Shown here one piece after another: positions 7,061-16,229 of a DNA stretch of 64,000 bases (position 1 is its first letter; the number at the start of each line of letters is the position of its first letter). The stretch is from the NCBI GenBank assembly GCA_019637645.1, contig JAHBVH010000039.1, positions 17,179-81,178 of the forward strand, written 5' to 3'. The notes beneath the pieces are model-generated. The model saw nothing but the letters and a program-made list of their open reading frames with translations. It searched no databases and was not told the DNA's origin. The stretch comes from Caldilineaceae bacterium. Lineage in GTDB: Bacteria; Chloroflexota; Anaerolineae; Caldilineales; Caldilineaceae. The position numbers and the translations under genes are program-made.

Positions 7061-9520
7061 ATGTTGCGCTTTCGTTTGCGCCACCCGAATCCTACAATGC
7101 ACGCACAAACGGCACGACCAGCCGTTGGCCGACGATGGGCGCGCCTATCGGGGCTTTTTCTACTCCTTTTGCTGGGGTTCTTTTCTTTCTATACGGCGTT
7201 CTCTTGGGGGTTGCCAACAAGCCTCTATGCCCAAACGCAAGGTCGACTGGCGGTCGTTGGGGCGCAAGGCACTGATTTATATGATGCACCCGACGGCACC
7301 GTCCTCGCGACCCTGACCCCCGGCGCGACGCTGACGGCGGTTGGCCGCACCGCCGATAGTCGCTGGGTGGTAGTTGAAACAGATGCTGGGGAGAGTGGTT
7401 GGGTAGAGACCCGCACCATTGTGATTTTTGGGACGGAACAGCTGCCAGTCATGGCCGATATGGCTGCCGAATCACCCACGGCAGTTCCTTCTGCCGTGGT
7501 TTCTGCTACGGCGGCTTCTGCTACGGGGACCACGACAGCCACAACCGCTCCTGTAACCGCGGGCGCGACTGCCGTGGCAACTGTGGCGGCAACCATGGTT
7601 CCACCGACGGCGACGCCAACGGCCGTGCCACCAACGGCAACCCCGACGCCACTCCCGCCGACTCCGACACCCGCGCCACCAACCCCGACGCCACTCCCGC
7701 CAACCCCAACACCTGTGCCGCCAACCCCAACGCTGGCTATGGGTGCCCAAGCGGAGTTGATCGCCGTCGTGAGCAGCAAAGGTGCGACGTTACGGAGCGC
7801 ACCAACCGGGGATGCCTTGCTCACCTTGGCAACTGGTACAGCCCTAAGTGCCCGGGGCCGGACCGCCGATGAGCGCACCCTTTTTGTAACCACAATGGCT
7901 GGCGAAAATGGTTGGGTTGCGGTGACCGAAGTTGTCGTCTTTAATGTAAAGAATTTGCCGGTGATGGATGAAACGTCTGTGTCACCGTCTCCGCCCGTGG
8001 CGACGACGGGAACCGTGACGGGAACCGTGACAACAACCGAAGAAGTGACGACAGCCGTGACGAGTGGCACACCTGCTGCTGCCCCAGCTAGCGCCACGGC
8101 TGTCGTCGTGAGTGTACCCCAGGCCACGGCGACCCAAGCTATGCGGCCAACCCCGGTCGCTGATGGCAAACCTACGGTACAGGTTGCCATGACCGGTTCA
8201 CGCTTGAATGTGCGTTCCGGCCCTGGCACAACCTTCCCTATCATTGCCAAGGCATTGCCGCGCGAGGTATTTATTGCCGTGGGTCGCACTACTGATAACA
8301 CCTGGGTGCAACTCGAAGTGCCCGATGTCAGTGGTGGCTTGGGGTGGGTCTCTGCGACCTATGTCGTGGTTAGCGAACCGATCGCTACCTTACCAATCTC
8401 CCAAGCCGTGAATGAGACGGCAGCGCCAGCAAGTGCGTCGATTCCCTTGCCTGCTGCCCAACCGACAGCTGCGCCGACTACAGCGTCACCTGCCGCTACG
8501 ACAGAGTTTATATCTCCTGCACCGACAACGGTCGCCACAGCAACCGCTGCGCCCAGTGTCCAACGCACCGGCCCAACGGGCTTGAGCGGCAATCTGGTGA
8601 TTCAAAGCAGTTGGGGGGGAACTTTCTATCTCTACAATTTGAGTACCGGTGAATTGCGCCCGCTGACCAGTGGTCTTGATCCGGCGATTAGTCCTGATGG
8701 TACACAAGTGGCCTTTAGCCGCATTGGGAATGCCAATGGCATCTATCTCATCAATATCGATGGTAGCAATGAGCGTAAGATTTTTGGCGAGCGCGACGGG
8801 TTAATGTCACCGAAGTGGAGCCCCGACGGTAAGTGGATTGTCTTTAGCCGGAATGATGGTTTCTATCGCTGTCGCGACTTTGGCTTTGGGCTTTGTCTGA
8901 CCAACGCCCAAATTATTGCCCAATTTAACCTACCGAATGTGCCTGGTTTGAATGTGGATAAGCTCTTTAGTGATTATGATCGGATAGAGCGCCCAGAGTG
9001 GATGATTGCCCGCATTGCGGCCAATGGCGATGATTATCGCGACCTGGCGGCATTGAACAGTGCTCGGGCCCCCGATTGGAACGAAGCGGGCATTGTCTAC
9101 CAATCAACCGCGGGGATCCAACTGACCAAAGATGAAGCGGATGCCAATACGACGCAAGTCTATTATGATGGTTATGATTGGGATCCCGATTGGCAACCGA
9201 ATGGTGGCCGCATTGTCTTCCAGAGCAAGGAAGGGCCACATTGGGAGATCTTTGCCGTGAATCCCGATGGTACGGGGCTGGTTGCGCTGACACGGCCTGT
9301 AACCACGCTCGTCGAACAGCTGCCCAGCAATGTTTCACCGACGTGGAGCCCCGATGGCAATTTGATCGCTTATCTCAGCAATCGCGATGAGAACAACAAC
9401 GCTGGTGCCTGGCGGGTTTGGGTGATGAATGCCGATGGTAGCAACCAACGCCCATTGCCCGTCGATCTAGAAATCGGCTACACTTATAACAGCGAGCAGA
9501 TGATCAGCTGGGGCCGCTAA
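7061..9520 (+). CDS. Secreted protein with three SH3b domains and a TolB-like beta-propeller
   Basis: Exported or membrane-anchored protein: after an Arg-rich start it has one hydrophobic segment (LSGLFLLLLLGFFSFYTAF, about residues 29-47). Three bacterial SH3 modules follow (about 60-125, 230-305 and 370-435); the third has the family signature LNVRSGPGTTFPIIAKAL, the first two are divergent. They are separated by Thr/Pro/Ala linkers. The C-terminal ~290 residues hold WD40-like PD40 repeats (PDGTQVAFSR, PDGKWIVFSR, PNGGRIVFQS, PDGNLIAYLS) as in TolB propellers. SH3b domains commonly bind cell-wall peptides, so a cell-surface role is inferred. Start ATG 7061 follows GAGG by seven bases. It ends just before a bidirectional terminator. 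Confidence 0.82.
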   Translation: MLRFRLRHPNPTMHAQTARPAVGRRWARLSGLFLLLLLGFFSFYTAFSWGLPTSLYAQTQGRLAVVGAQGTDLYDAPDGTVLATLTPGATLTAVGRTADSRWVVVETDAGESGWVETRTIVIFGTEQLPVMADMAAESPTAVPSAVVSATAASATGTTTATTAPVTAGATAVATVAATMVPPTATPTAVPPTATPTPLPPTPTPAPPTPTPLPPTPTPVPPTPTLAMGAQAELIAVVSSKGATLRSAPTGDALLTLATGTALSARGRTADERTLFVTTMAGENGWVAVTEVVVFNVKNLPVMDETSVSPSPPVATTGTVTGTVTTTEEVTTAVTSGTPAAAPASATAVVVSVPQATATQAMRPTPVADGKPTVQVAMTGSRLNVRSGPGTTFPIIAKALPREVFIAVGRTTDNTWVQLEVPDVSGGLGWVSATYVVVSEPIATLPISQAVNETAAPASASIPLPAAQPTAAPTTASPAATTEFISPAPTTVATATAAPSVQRTGPTGLSGNLVIQSSWGGTFYLYNLSTGELRPLTSGLDPAISPDGTQVAFSRIGNANGIYLINIDGSNERKIFGERDGLMSPKWSPDGKWIVFSRNDGFYRCRDFGFGLCLTNAQIIAQFNLPNVPGLNVDKLFSDYDRIERPEWMIARIAANGDDYRDLAALNSARAPDWNEAGIVYQSTAGIQLTKDEADANTTQVYYDGYDWDPDWQPNGGRIVFQSKEGPHWEIFAVNPDGTGLVALTRPVTTLVEQLPSNVSPTWSPDGNLIAYLSNRDENNNAGAWRVWVMNADGSNQRPLPVDLEIGYTYNSEQMISWGR
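7601..7732 (+). repeat. Pro-Thr-rich tandem coding repeat
   Basis: Degenerate 6- to 15-bp units coding Pro-Thr-Pro, Pro-Pro-Thr and similar form the linker between the first and second SH3b domains. The base bias also opens long false reading frames on the opposite strand. Confidence 0.8.
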
Positions 9521-9565
9521 CGTTACAATAGAAGCTCACATTCGGCCTTAAGTCCTAGAGGCATT

Positions 9566-9596
9566 AAAAAGCCTGCGCATAAGACGCAGGCTTTTT
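9566..9596. terminator. Bidirectional intrinsic terminator
   Basis: A 12-bp stem (aaaaagcctgcg and its complement) around a 7-nt loop, with A-run and T-run flanks, sits between the ends of two convergent genes. Both strands read as GC stem plus U-tract. Confidence 0.9.
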
Positions 9597-9621
9597 TGTT
9601 TGAGTTAGTGCTCGCAGCGTA

Positions 9622-10713
9622 TTACGGGGCGGCGTTGCTAACCCCGGGAATACTCTTGAGATAAGTGGCAATCGCCGTGGCATCCCCTTCGGTGAGTTGG
9701 CTAAAGCGGCGGGTAATTTGTTGGCCCATGGCACCTTCTACCATGCTGCCGTCGGGATACATGCCGCTTACCAAGAAGTGGGCAATCTCTGCTTCGCTCC
9801 AGCTTCCAATGCCGGTTGCTTCATCCGGTGTCAGATTAGAAGCAAATTCGTCGCGTAAGGGCGCGCCTGCTAGGAGCATATCAGCCGTATCGCTGCCATC
9901 CGCATCTTTCGGCGTATGACAACCACCACAGGCGGCTAAGACAACCAGTTGTTCACCCCGCGCAATCGGGTCGGTTGGCGGCGTAGCCAGTGGTGCTGCT
10001 GCAGGCGTATAGCTGGCTGGCTCGGCGGACAATTCGCCGTCCGGCACAGCATTGCTCACGGGCTCTTGGGCAAGCAGCCAAGCGGCCACGTTGTAGGCTT
10101 CTTCAGTGGAAAGCGCGCTAAAGCGCATATAGGGCATGGCTGGGTGCAGTTGACCACCATCCGGCTCAGCGCCAGTCTGGAGGGCGTTGACGATCGCCTC
10201 TGGGCTCCAGCTCCCAATGCCTGTTTCGGGGTCTGGCGTGATATTGGATGCATAGACAACGCCGGTGGGTACTTCAAATTCATTGCCACCCGCCAGACCA
10301 CCCAAATCCCGGTTCATGTGACAGCCACAGCCACCCGTGAGGAGGGCAATATAGGCCCCAGCCTCCACATCGCCAATGAGCGAACCGCTATCGCTTGTGC
10401 CCGTCGTCACTTCGGCAGCCGTCACTGTTTCGGTGGCGGTAATCTCCTCCGTGCTCGTCATCGTCTCCGTCGCCGGTTCTTCTTCGGCTGGTGCGGTCGG
10501 CTCTTCTGCTGGCTCTTCGGTTGGTTCGGCGGTTGGTTCGGTGGTGGGTTCTTCGGTTGGCCCGGCGGTCGGCTCTGCTGGTGCTTCGGTCGGGGCAGCG
10601 GGTTCCGCCGTTGGCGTGGCCGATTGGCAGGCGCCCAAGGCTACCATGAGGAAGATCAGCAACCCAGCCGCAAGGTAGAGTGGCTTCATGCGAGCAACTG
10701 CACTACGTATCAT
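9622..10713 (-). CDS. Lipoprotein dihaem cytochrome c with one atypical haem site
   Basis: Probable membrane-anchored electron carrier outside the cell membrane. The start at 10713 has AAGGAG eight bases upstream and gives a lipoprotein signal (hydrophobic core, then VALGAC); the longer in-frame form to 10797 lacks this. A ~75-residue Glu/Pro/Thr linker leads to two homologous cytochrome domains. The second has a normal haem c site, CGGCH, after LVVLAA. In the first the matching place reads GGCGCHMNRD, i.e. Cys-Gly-Cys-His, one residue short of the usual spacing. Each domain has an SNITPD-type or SNLTPD stretch, GIGSW and an axial-ligand-like Met region, as in cytochrome subunits related to alcohol/thiosulfate dehydrogenase partners. 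No partner dehydrogenase is nearby. Confidence 0.8.
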   Translation of the reverse strand: MIRSAVARMKPLYLAAGLLIFLMVALGACQSATPTAEPAAPTEAPAEPTAGPTEEPTTEPTAEPTEEPAEEPTAPAEEEPATETMTSTEEITATETVTAAEVTTGTSDSGSLIGDVEAGAYIALLTGGCGCHMNRDLGGLAGGNEFEVPTGVVYASNITPDPETGIGSWSPEAIVNALQTGAEPDGGQLHPAMPYMRFSALSTEEAYNVAAWLLAQEPVSNAVPDGELSAEPASYTPAAAPLATPPTDPIARGEQLVVLAACGGCHTPKDADGSDTADMLLAGAPLRDEFASNLTPDEATGIGSWSEAEIAHFLVSGMYPDGSMVEGAMGQQITRRFSQLTEGDATAIATYLKSIPGVSNAAP

Positions 10714-10904
10714 GGGTGATACTCCTTTCAAATATTGAGTGGAAATCTGCTGCGCCGTCCTACAAAGCAAAAGGGAGCTTGCCTGTACAAACGACACCTA
10801 GGGTAGAGTGGATATCTGATCAGCGCGCTAACGACCAGATATCCTTATGAAAGGTAACGTAATCCATGATCGGCTTGGATTGGAGCGGAGAGGCGAGCGG
10901 CATG

Positions 10905-10937
10905 AGACCTGACAGGTTTCGCAAACCTGTCAGGTCT
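10905..10937. repeat. Dispersed 3'-end hairpin, perfect 15-bp stem
   Basis: agacctgacaggttt-cgc-aaacctgtcaggtct: two perfect 15-nt arms with a 3-nt loop, 33 bp beyond the stop of the acyl-CoA synthetase-like gene. Type member of the hairpin family seen across this window. Confidence 0.85.
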
Positions 10938-10969
10938 GGGTGTCATCGGAGCAGTCTCTAGTCGCCAGC

Positions 10970-13696
10970 CTAAAGCGGCAGGACGGCTTCGATAATGCCT
11001 TCGTCGCGGTTCATTTGGAGTTTGAAGCCAAGACGGGCCGAGACCTGTTTCATGCCTTCATTTTCAGGGAGGATTTCGGCGACAATGCGTTCGAGCTTTT
11101 CGTCGCGACCGAAGTCAACGAGGCGGCGCAGGAGTTCGCTGCCGAGGCCATGCCGTTGGTAGGGATCGCTGACCATAATGGCAAATTCTGCTTCGCGGCT
11201 ACCATGTAATTTGGTCAATTGACCCAAGCCGATAATTTCAATAGTGCCATCGGCCTTCCGCTGCTCGGCGACTAGGTTCATTTCGCGGTCGTAATCGATA
11301 AAGCAGAGCCGGGCCAGTTGTTCATGGGCAACCAGTTGGGAGGCGGAAATCGGATGGAAATAGCGCAGATAGATGCTGTCGGGCGATAAAGTCTCGTTGA
11401 AGGCGACCATCAACGGCTCATCTTCTGGGCGGATGGGCCGGATCAGCACCTCTTCGCCCGTGGGCAAAGTCCAAGGCGCACTGTAGCGCGCTGGATAGGG
11501 GCGGATGGCCGACTTGGGCAGGGCGTCTTCGGTGAGCAGTGGGTCATGGAGCACAATGCGCGCGTCCAATGCCACTAGGCGTTCGGGTGAAACCAACAGC
11601 GGATTGATGTCCAGCTCCTTGATCCAAGGCTGTTCCACCACCAACTGGCTAAAGCGGACCATTAAACGTTGGAGTGCTTCCAGGTCAACTGGCTTGCGTC
11701 CACGCACACCTTTGAGCGCGGTGTAGATGCGGGTCTGCTCCATCATGCGCCGGGCCAGGACGGTGGTCAAGGGTGGCAGCGCCAAGGCGCGATCGCGGAA
11801 GACTTCCACCAAGGTGCCACCAGCGCCAAAGAGCAAAACTGGTCCAAATTGTAGATCAAGGCTGGAACCGAGGATAAGTTCGTAGCCTTCCAGCTTTTCC
11901 ATGGGCTGTACGGTGACACCTTGGAAATGTTCTGCTCCGCGTAACCGGGCGACGCTCGTTTCGATGGTTTGGTACGCGGCTTGGACATCGGCAGCATTGG
12001 TCAGGTTTAGCTGTACACCATTGACATCACTCTTGTGCGTAATCGTCTCGGAATTGAGCTTGAGGACAACCGGATAGCCCAACTGTTCGGCTTGACTCAC
12101 CGCCTCTGCAACGCTATTGGCTAAAAAGGTTGGCACGGTTGGGATGCCATAGGCCGTCAGGATCTGTTTGGCTTCGTACTCGGTGAGGATCGTGCGCTGT
12201 TTGGCCCGAATTCGCTCAATGAGCTCGCGTGCATGTTGGTGATTAGTCGCTTCGCTGCTGGTGCTAACGGGCAAGACCGGCGTTTCGTAGATCGCCCGTA
12301 AGTTATAGGCATATTGCCACATGTAGTTAAAGACGCGTGTCGCTGTATCTGGATAGGGAAAGGTAGGAATTCCCGCGCGGCTCAAAATGGCTTCCCCGGC
12401 CTTAATATCCGCGCCACCCATCCAACTAGCTAGCACGGGTTTCTTTTGGGGGGCCTCACAGACATGGCGCAACTGCTCGGCGGTTTGGGTGGGGTCGGTC
12501 ATATCCTGAGGGGTGAGAATGACCAGCAGGCCATCACTTTCTGGGTCATCGGCCACGACACTGAGCGTCTGTGCATAGCGCTCCGGCTCGGCGTCCCCCA
12601 AAATATCGACGGGGTTGCTGTGGCTCCAATGGGCGGGTAAGAAGGTATTTAGCTTTTCAACCGTGGGGGCCGAAAGGGTGGTCAATTGACCACCGCTTTG
12701 GATCAAGGCGTCCGTTGCCAAGACACCGGGGCCACCGGCGTTGGTGACAATCGTCAGGTTCGGTCCTTTCGGGCGGGGTTGTTTGGCCAACACTTCGGCC
12801 ATGTAGAAGATCTCGGCAATCCGTTCGACACGCAAAACCCCACAGCGCTGAAAGGCAATGTCGAGCACGTCATCGCTGCCGGTGAGGGCACCGGTGTGTG
12901 AAGCCGCCGCCTTAGCCGCCGCGGCGGTGCGACCGGCTTTGATCACAATGATCGGCTTGCTCAACGAGACTTCACGCGCCGCTGAGAGAAAAGCGCCAGC
13001 ATCGCCGATCGATTCCATATAGATCACAATGCTGCTGGTGTGGGGATCGTCGCCGAGGTAATAGATCAGATCCCCCCAGTTAACATCGAGCATCGATCCA
13101 ATCGAGACAAAGGCACTAAAGCCGACATGCTCTTGCAGGCTCCAGTCGAGGACCGATGTACAGAGCGCGCCACTCTGGCTGAGAAAACCGACATTGCCAG
13201 GCAGCGCCATGCCCTTGGCAAAGGTGGCATTAATGCCGGTGATGGGGCTCATCACGCCCAAACAATTGGGGCCGATGATCCGCATTTTGGCCTGACGGGC
13301 CTTTTGTAAAATTTCTTGTTCGAGTTGGGCCCCTTCGTCGCCAATCTCTTTAAAGCCTGCCGAGATCACAATGGCCCCTTTGACGCCCGCTTGGACACAC
13401 TCTTCGATCACGCCGGGTACGGTACGCGCGGGCGTCACGATCACCGCTAAATCGACTTGATCCGGCGTTTCGCCAATGCTGGGGTAGGAGCGGATGCCCA
13501 ATACGTTGCTCCGTTTGGGGTTGATGGGGAAGACAGCACCGCCAAAGGGATGGCTGATCAAGTTCCAAAGGAGGGTACGCCCTACGCTATTGGCGCGTTC
13601 GGTTGCGCCGATAACGGCGATATTGCGTGGGGCAAAGATCGCATCCAACGGATGCCGACGATAGGTGGGTAATTTCATACCTCTGTTTGCAGACAC
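10970..13696 (-). CDS. Acyl-CoA synthetase (NDP-forming) fused to GNAT acetyltransferase, Pat-like
   Basis: Same architecture as bacterial protein lysine acetyltransferase Pat/PatZ: a CoA-binding Rossmann part ([14 protein letters not shown] near residue 28), ligase-CoA domains, an ATP-grasp domain (about 490-710) and a C-terminal GNAT domain (about 745-905) with the acetyl-CoA loop [13 protein letters not shown]. Known Pat enzymes acetylate lysines such as that of acetyl-CoA synthetase, and their synthetase half is reported inactive. Here the phospho-histidine loop reads [11 protein letters not shown], retaining the histidine used by ADP-forming acetyl-CoA synthetases, so real ligase activity is possible. 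GTG 13696 was chosen because AAAGGA lies seven bases upstream; an internal ATG at 13678 has poorer spacing. Length 908 aa is normal for the family. Confidence 0.88.
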   Translation of the reverse strand: MSANRGMKLPTYRRHPLDAIFAPRNIAVIGATERANSVGRTLLWNLISHPFGGAVFPINPKRSNVLGIRSYPSIGETPDQVDLAVIVTPARTVPGVIEECVQAGVKGAIVISAGFKEIGDEGAQLEQEILQKARQAKMRIIGPNCLGVMSPITGINATFAKGMALPGNVGFLSQSGALCTSVLDWSLQEHVGFSAFVSIGSMLDVNWGDLIYYLGDDPHTSSIVIYMESIGDAGAFLSAAREVSLSKPIIVIKAGRTAAAAKAAASHTGALTGSDDVLDIAFQRCGVLRVERIAEIFYMAEVLAKQPRPKGPNLTIVTNAGGPGVLATDALIQSGGQLTTLSAPTVEKLNTFLPAHWSHSNPVDILGDAEPERYAQTLSVVADDPESDGLLVILTPQDMTDPTQTAEQLRHVCEAPQKKPVLASWMGGADIKAGEAILSRAGIPTFPYPDTATRVFNYMWQYAYNLRAIYETPVLPVSTSSEATNHQHARELIERIRAKQRTILTEYEAKQILTAYGIPTVPTFLANSVAEAVSQAEQLGYPVVLKLNSETITHKSDVNGVQLNLTNAADVQAAYQTIETSVARLRGAEHFQGVTVQPMEKLEGYELILGSSLDLQFGPVLLFGAGGTLVEVFRDRALALPPLTTVLARRMMEQTRIYTALKGVRGRKPVDLEALQRLMVRFSQLVVEQPWIKELDINPLLVSPERLVALDARIVLHDPLLTEDALPKSAIRPYPARYSAPWTLPTGEEVLIRPIRPEDEPLMVAFNETLSPDSIYLRYFHPISASQLVAHEQLARLCFIDYDREMNLVAEQRKADGTIEIIGLGQLTKLHGSREAEFAIMVSDPYQRHGLGSELLRRLVDFGRDEKLERIVAEILPENEGMKQVSARLGFKLQMNRDEGIIEAVLPL

Positions 13697-13803
13697 GGGA
13701 CGATCCTTTCTGCTTTTTAGCCTTCATGGGTTGTTGCGCTAGTGTTCACATCCTATGGACGCGCTGATGCAACCGGTGACGTAGCTTATGGGTGGTATAA
13801 CAA

Positions 13804-14442
13804 CTAGCTTGCGGATGCCAAGCCTAATTCGTCATACTTACGGCGTACTGCTTGAATATCCTGCCACATCAATGCCTTGGGTGACCCGGGCGATTTTTCG
13901 GGATTGCGTAACAGATACGCGGGATGAAAAATCGGCATCACCCAACGGTCATCAACCTGGAACCATTGACCCCGCATTTTGGTAATGCCAAGCTTGGTTT
14001 CGTTGAGGAGCGCTTGCATGGAAACGGCACCGGTCAGCAGGATAATTTTGGGATCAATGAGGCGGATGATTTCCATAAGGAAAGGTTTATAAAATTGAAT
14101 CTCTGCCGTTGTCGGTTTGCGGACCGCACGGTTATCCGCGCCGGGCGGTAAGCGGAAAACAGCATTGGTGATAAAGATATCTTTCTCCGACTCCAGGCCA
14201 ACCGAGTTCAAAATTTGATCCAACAATTTGCCGGACGGGCCAACAAAAGGCTTGCCCTGTTTGTTTTCTTGGGGGCCAGGGGCTTCGCCAACAATCATCA
14301 ACTCTGCTGCGGGGTTACCACGATAGATGACCATGGTGCTACCCGTAACATAGAGCGGATCGTCATCCATCTGTTGCATGGCCGCCACCAAATCCGCGAG
14401 GGTTTGATAGGTTTTACCAGCAGGCGTTGTTGCTGTTGTCAT
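13804..14442 (-). CDS. Uracil-DNA glycosylase, family 4-like, without iron-sulfur cysteines
   Basis: DNA repair enzyme removing uracil, judged by the family-4 motifs: GEAPG at residues 52-56 followed by GKPFVGPSGKLLD, and HPAYLLRNP at 173-181. Family-4 enzymes normally have four cysteines holding a [4Fe-4S] cluster. This protein has no cysteine at all: the usual Lys-Cys-Arg-Pro-Pro is Phe-Arg-Leu-Pro-Pro (96-100), the later Cys before Pro-Phe-Leu is Tyr118, and the N-terminal CxxC is absent. The UdgX-type KRRIH insert is also absent. Length 212 aa is normal. Start ATG 14442 has AAAGGTGA about nine bases upstream. It stands alone, behind the Pat-like gene. Confidence 0.85.
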   Translation of the reverse strand: MTTATTPAGKTYQTLADLVAAMQQMDDDPLYVTGSTMVIYRGNPAAELMIVGEAPGPQENKQGKPFVGPSGKLLDQILNSVGLESEKDIFITNAVFRLPPGADNRAVRKPTTAEIQFYKPFLMEIIRLIDPKIILLTGAVSMQALLNETKLGITKMRGQWFQVDDRWVMPIFHPAYLLRNPEKSPGSPKALMWQDIQAVRRKYDELGLASAS

Positions 14443-14870
14443 GGCGCTTGTTCACCTTTGGCTTTTGTCTGCTTAAGATTATAACCAGGAAATAGATCTA
14501 CGCCAAGCATAGTAAGCAATGATTGAAATCCTAGCCCACGATGCACAGGAGCCAACTATGCTTTGTCGCGTGATTCGTAAAGCGCGATTCGGGCTAGAAT
14601 GAGAACCCGAATCATGCTGCGCTTTGCCCACCACTCTACACGACAGGAGTTGCAGGGGGGATACAAAGCTACTCAGGAGCCGCCAACTAGGTACTACACA
14701 GGTTTGCTCGAAGTGTGGTTATCCAGTACCATGGTGGCACTGTGGTTCCCTCGCTCGCGACAGCAAGCCGGAGCAGGCTACTAAAATCGCATAGCTAAAA
14801 TCTCATAACGCCGCAATGGCGTCCTCCGCGGCGTGTACCTACCTATTCCAGAAAGACAAAGGGTTTTCTT
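14443..14870. other. 428-bp intergenic region with one hairpin
   Basis: Divergent spacer between the glycosylase and the amidohydrolase. It contains an interrupted inverted repeat with core gattcggg (14586-14593) and cccgaatc (14606-14613), extended outward by aagcgc/gcgctt. A 61-codon frame at 14599 has no ribosome-binding site or recognisable features. No clear promoter pair was identified. Confidence 0.4.
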
Positions 14871-16103
14871 ATGAACAGCGTACAGCAAAAGGCACAATCG
14901 GATCCGATCTATCCCGAACTGAAAGCTGCGGCGACGGACTTGATGCCGCAACTAGTCGCGTGGCGTCGCGATTTTCATCAACACCCAGAGCTTGGCTTCC
15001 ATGAAGTACGTACGGCGGGAGTTGTGGCCGAGCATCTGCGGGATCTCGGGCTAGAGGTGAGCACGGGCATTGGCAAAACCGGCGTGGTGGCCGTAGTCGA
15101 AGCCGATGGAACCCCATTGGATGCCCCAACGGTGATGTTACGCTTTGACATGGACGCGCTACCGATTCAGGAAGAGACTGGGTTGCCCTTCCAGTCGCAG
15201 CATGCTGGCGTGATGCACGCTTGTGGCCACGACGGGCATACCGCGATTGGCATGGGGGTGGCGCAACTGTTGGTGCAGCACCGCCAGGCTCTCCCTGGCC
15301 GCGTTAAGTTAGTCTTCCAGCCAGCGGAAGAAGCGCTGGGGGGGGCGTTGGCTATGGTCAACGATGGGGTCTTGCTGGATCCCACCCCAACCGCCACCTT
15401 TGGTCTCCACTTGTGGAGCCGCCTGCCCTTGAACAAGGTCGTTGTCCAATCTGGCCCGCTGTGGGCCGCGGCCGATGGTTTTGAAATTGTGGTCCATGGG
15501 CGGGGTGGCCATGGTGCCGTGCCCCACGAAACCGTCGATGCCATTTACATTGCCAGTGAGCTTGTCGTCGCGCTGCAAAGCATTGTAGCACGGAACCTCA
15601 GCCCCACAGAGACGGGGGTGATCTCGGTCTGTACCTTTGCGAGTGGCACCGCCAGCAATGTGATTGCCGGTGAAGCAACCCTGACGGGAACCGTGCGCAG
15701 CTTTACGACGGCGGTGCGCGATCTGCTCTTCCGCCGGATTGAAGAAGTGGCCAGGGGGGTCTGCCAAGCACATGGCGCGACTTGTACAGTCTCGGCGCGC
15801 TGGGGCTGCCCCGCGACGATCAACTCGGAAGCGGGCACTGCGGTGATGCAGCAAGTGGCCGAGCAAATAATCGGCACGGACGATATTATCCAGATTTCCC
15901 CCATGATGGTCGGTGAAGATGTCTCGGAATTTTTGAACCGCGCCCCGGGCTGTTTTATCCTGATCGGCGCGGCCGATCCCAATGGCCCCGAGCTTAGTCC
16001 TCACCATAATCCCACCTTTGATTTTGATGAACGCATGTTGCCAACGGGGGTGGCGCTGTTGGCAGGGGCTGCCGTCGCTTATTTACGTCAAAAGGCGGGC
16101 TAG
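14871..16103 (+). CDS. M20-family amidohydrolase (N-acyl amino acid / hippurate hydrolase type)
   Basis: Cytosolic metallohydrolase that removes acyl groups from amino acids or related amides; exact substrate not readable. Metal-binding features are in place: RRDFHQHPELGFHE near residue 32, MDALPI near 94, HACGHDGHT (Cys118, His120), the Glu-Glu pair in QPAEEALGGA (153-154), a Gly-rich lid domain (about 190-300) and HHNPTFDFDE near the C-terminus. The length, 410 aa, is normal. ATG 14871 is preceded by AAAGGG at about seven bases. It is a single gene followed by the large adhesin-like gene 126 bp on. Confidence 0.88.
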   Translation: MNSVQQKAQSDPIYPELKAAATDLMPQLVAWRRDFHQHPELGFHEVRTAGVVAEHLRDLGLEVSTGIGKTGVVAVVEADGTPLDAPTVMLRFDMDALPIQEETGLPFQSQHAGVMHACGHDGHTAIGMGVAQLLVQHRQALPGRVKLVFQPAEEALGGALAMVNDGVLLDPTPTATFGLHLWSRLPLNKVVVQSGPLWAAADGFEIVVHGRGGHGAVPHETVDAIYIASELVVALQSIVARNLSPTETGVISVCTFASGTASNVIAGEATLTGTVRSFTTAVRDLLFRRIEEVARGVCQAHGATCTVSARWGCPATINSEAGTAVMQQVAEQIIGTDDIIQISPMMVGEDVSEFLNRAPGCFILIGAADPNGPELSPHHNPTFDFDERMLPTGVALLAGAAVAYLRQKAG

Positions 16104-16229
16104 GAGAGTCCTTCGTCGGAAGATTCTGTCACTCTTTTGACAGCATGAATCGAGCAATGTAACTCTACAATAACAGTAGCCCAAGTTTTGCGCTTGACAA
16201 GTTACTTGACGGGCTACTAAAGAGGAGCG

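Noticed and set aside
7225..8301. 358-codon minus-strand frame
   Set aside because: Antisense to the SH3b/propeller gene; its Val/Gly/Ala repeats are the complement of the Thr/Pro linkers.
9949..10719. 256-codon plus-strand frame
   Set aside because: Antisense to the dihaem lipoprotein gene, which has a lipobox, a strong ribosome-binding site and cytochrome motifs.
14599..14784. 61-codon ORF before the amidohydrolase
   Set aside because: No ribosome-binding site and it overlaps an intergenic hairpin; composition not coding-like.
15309..16007. 232-codon minus-strand frame
   Set aside because: Antisense to the M20 amidohydrolase, whose catalytic motifs are complete.
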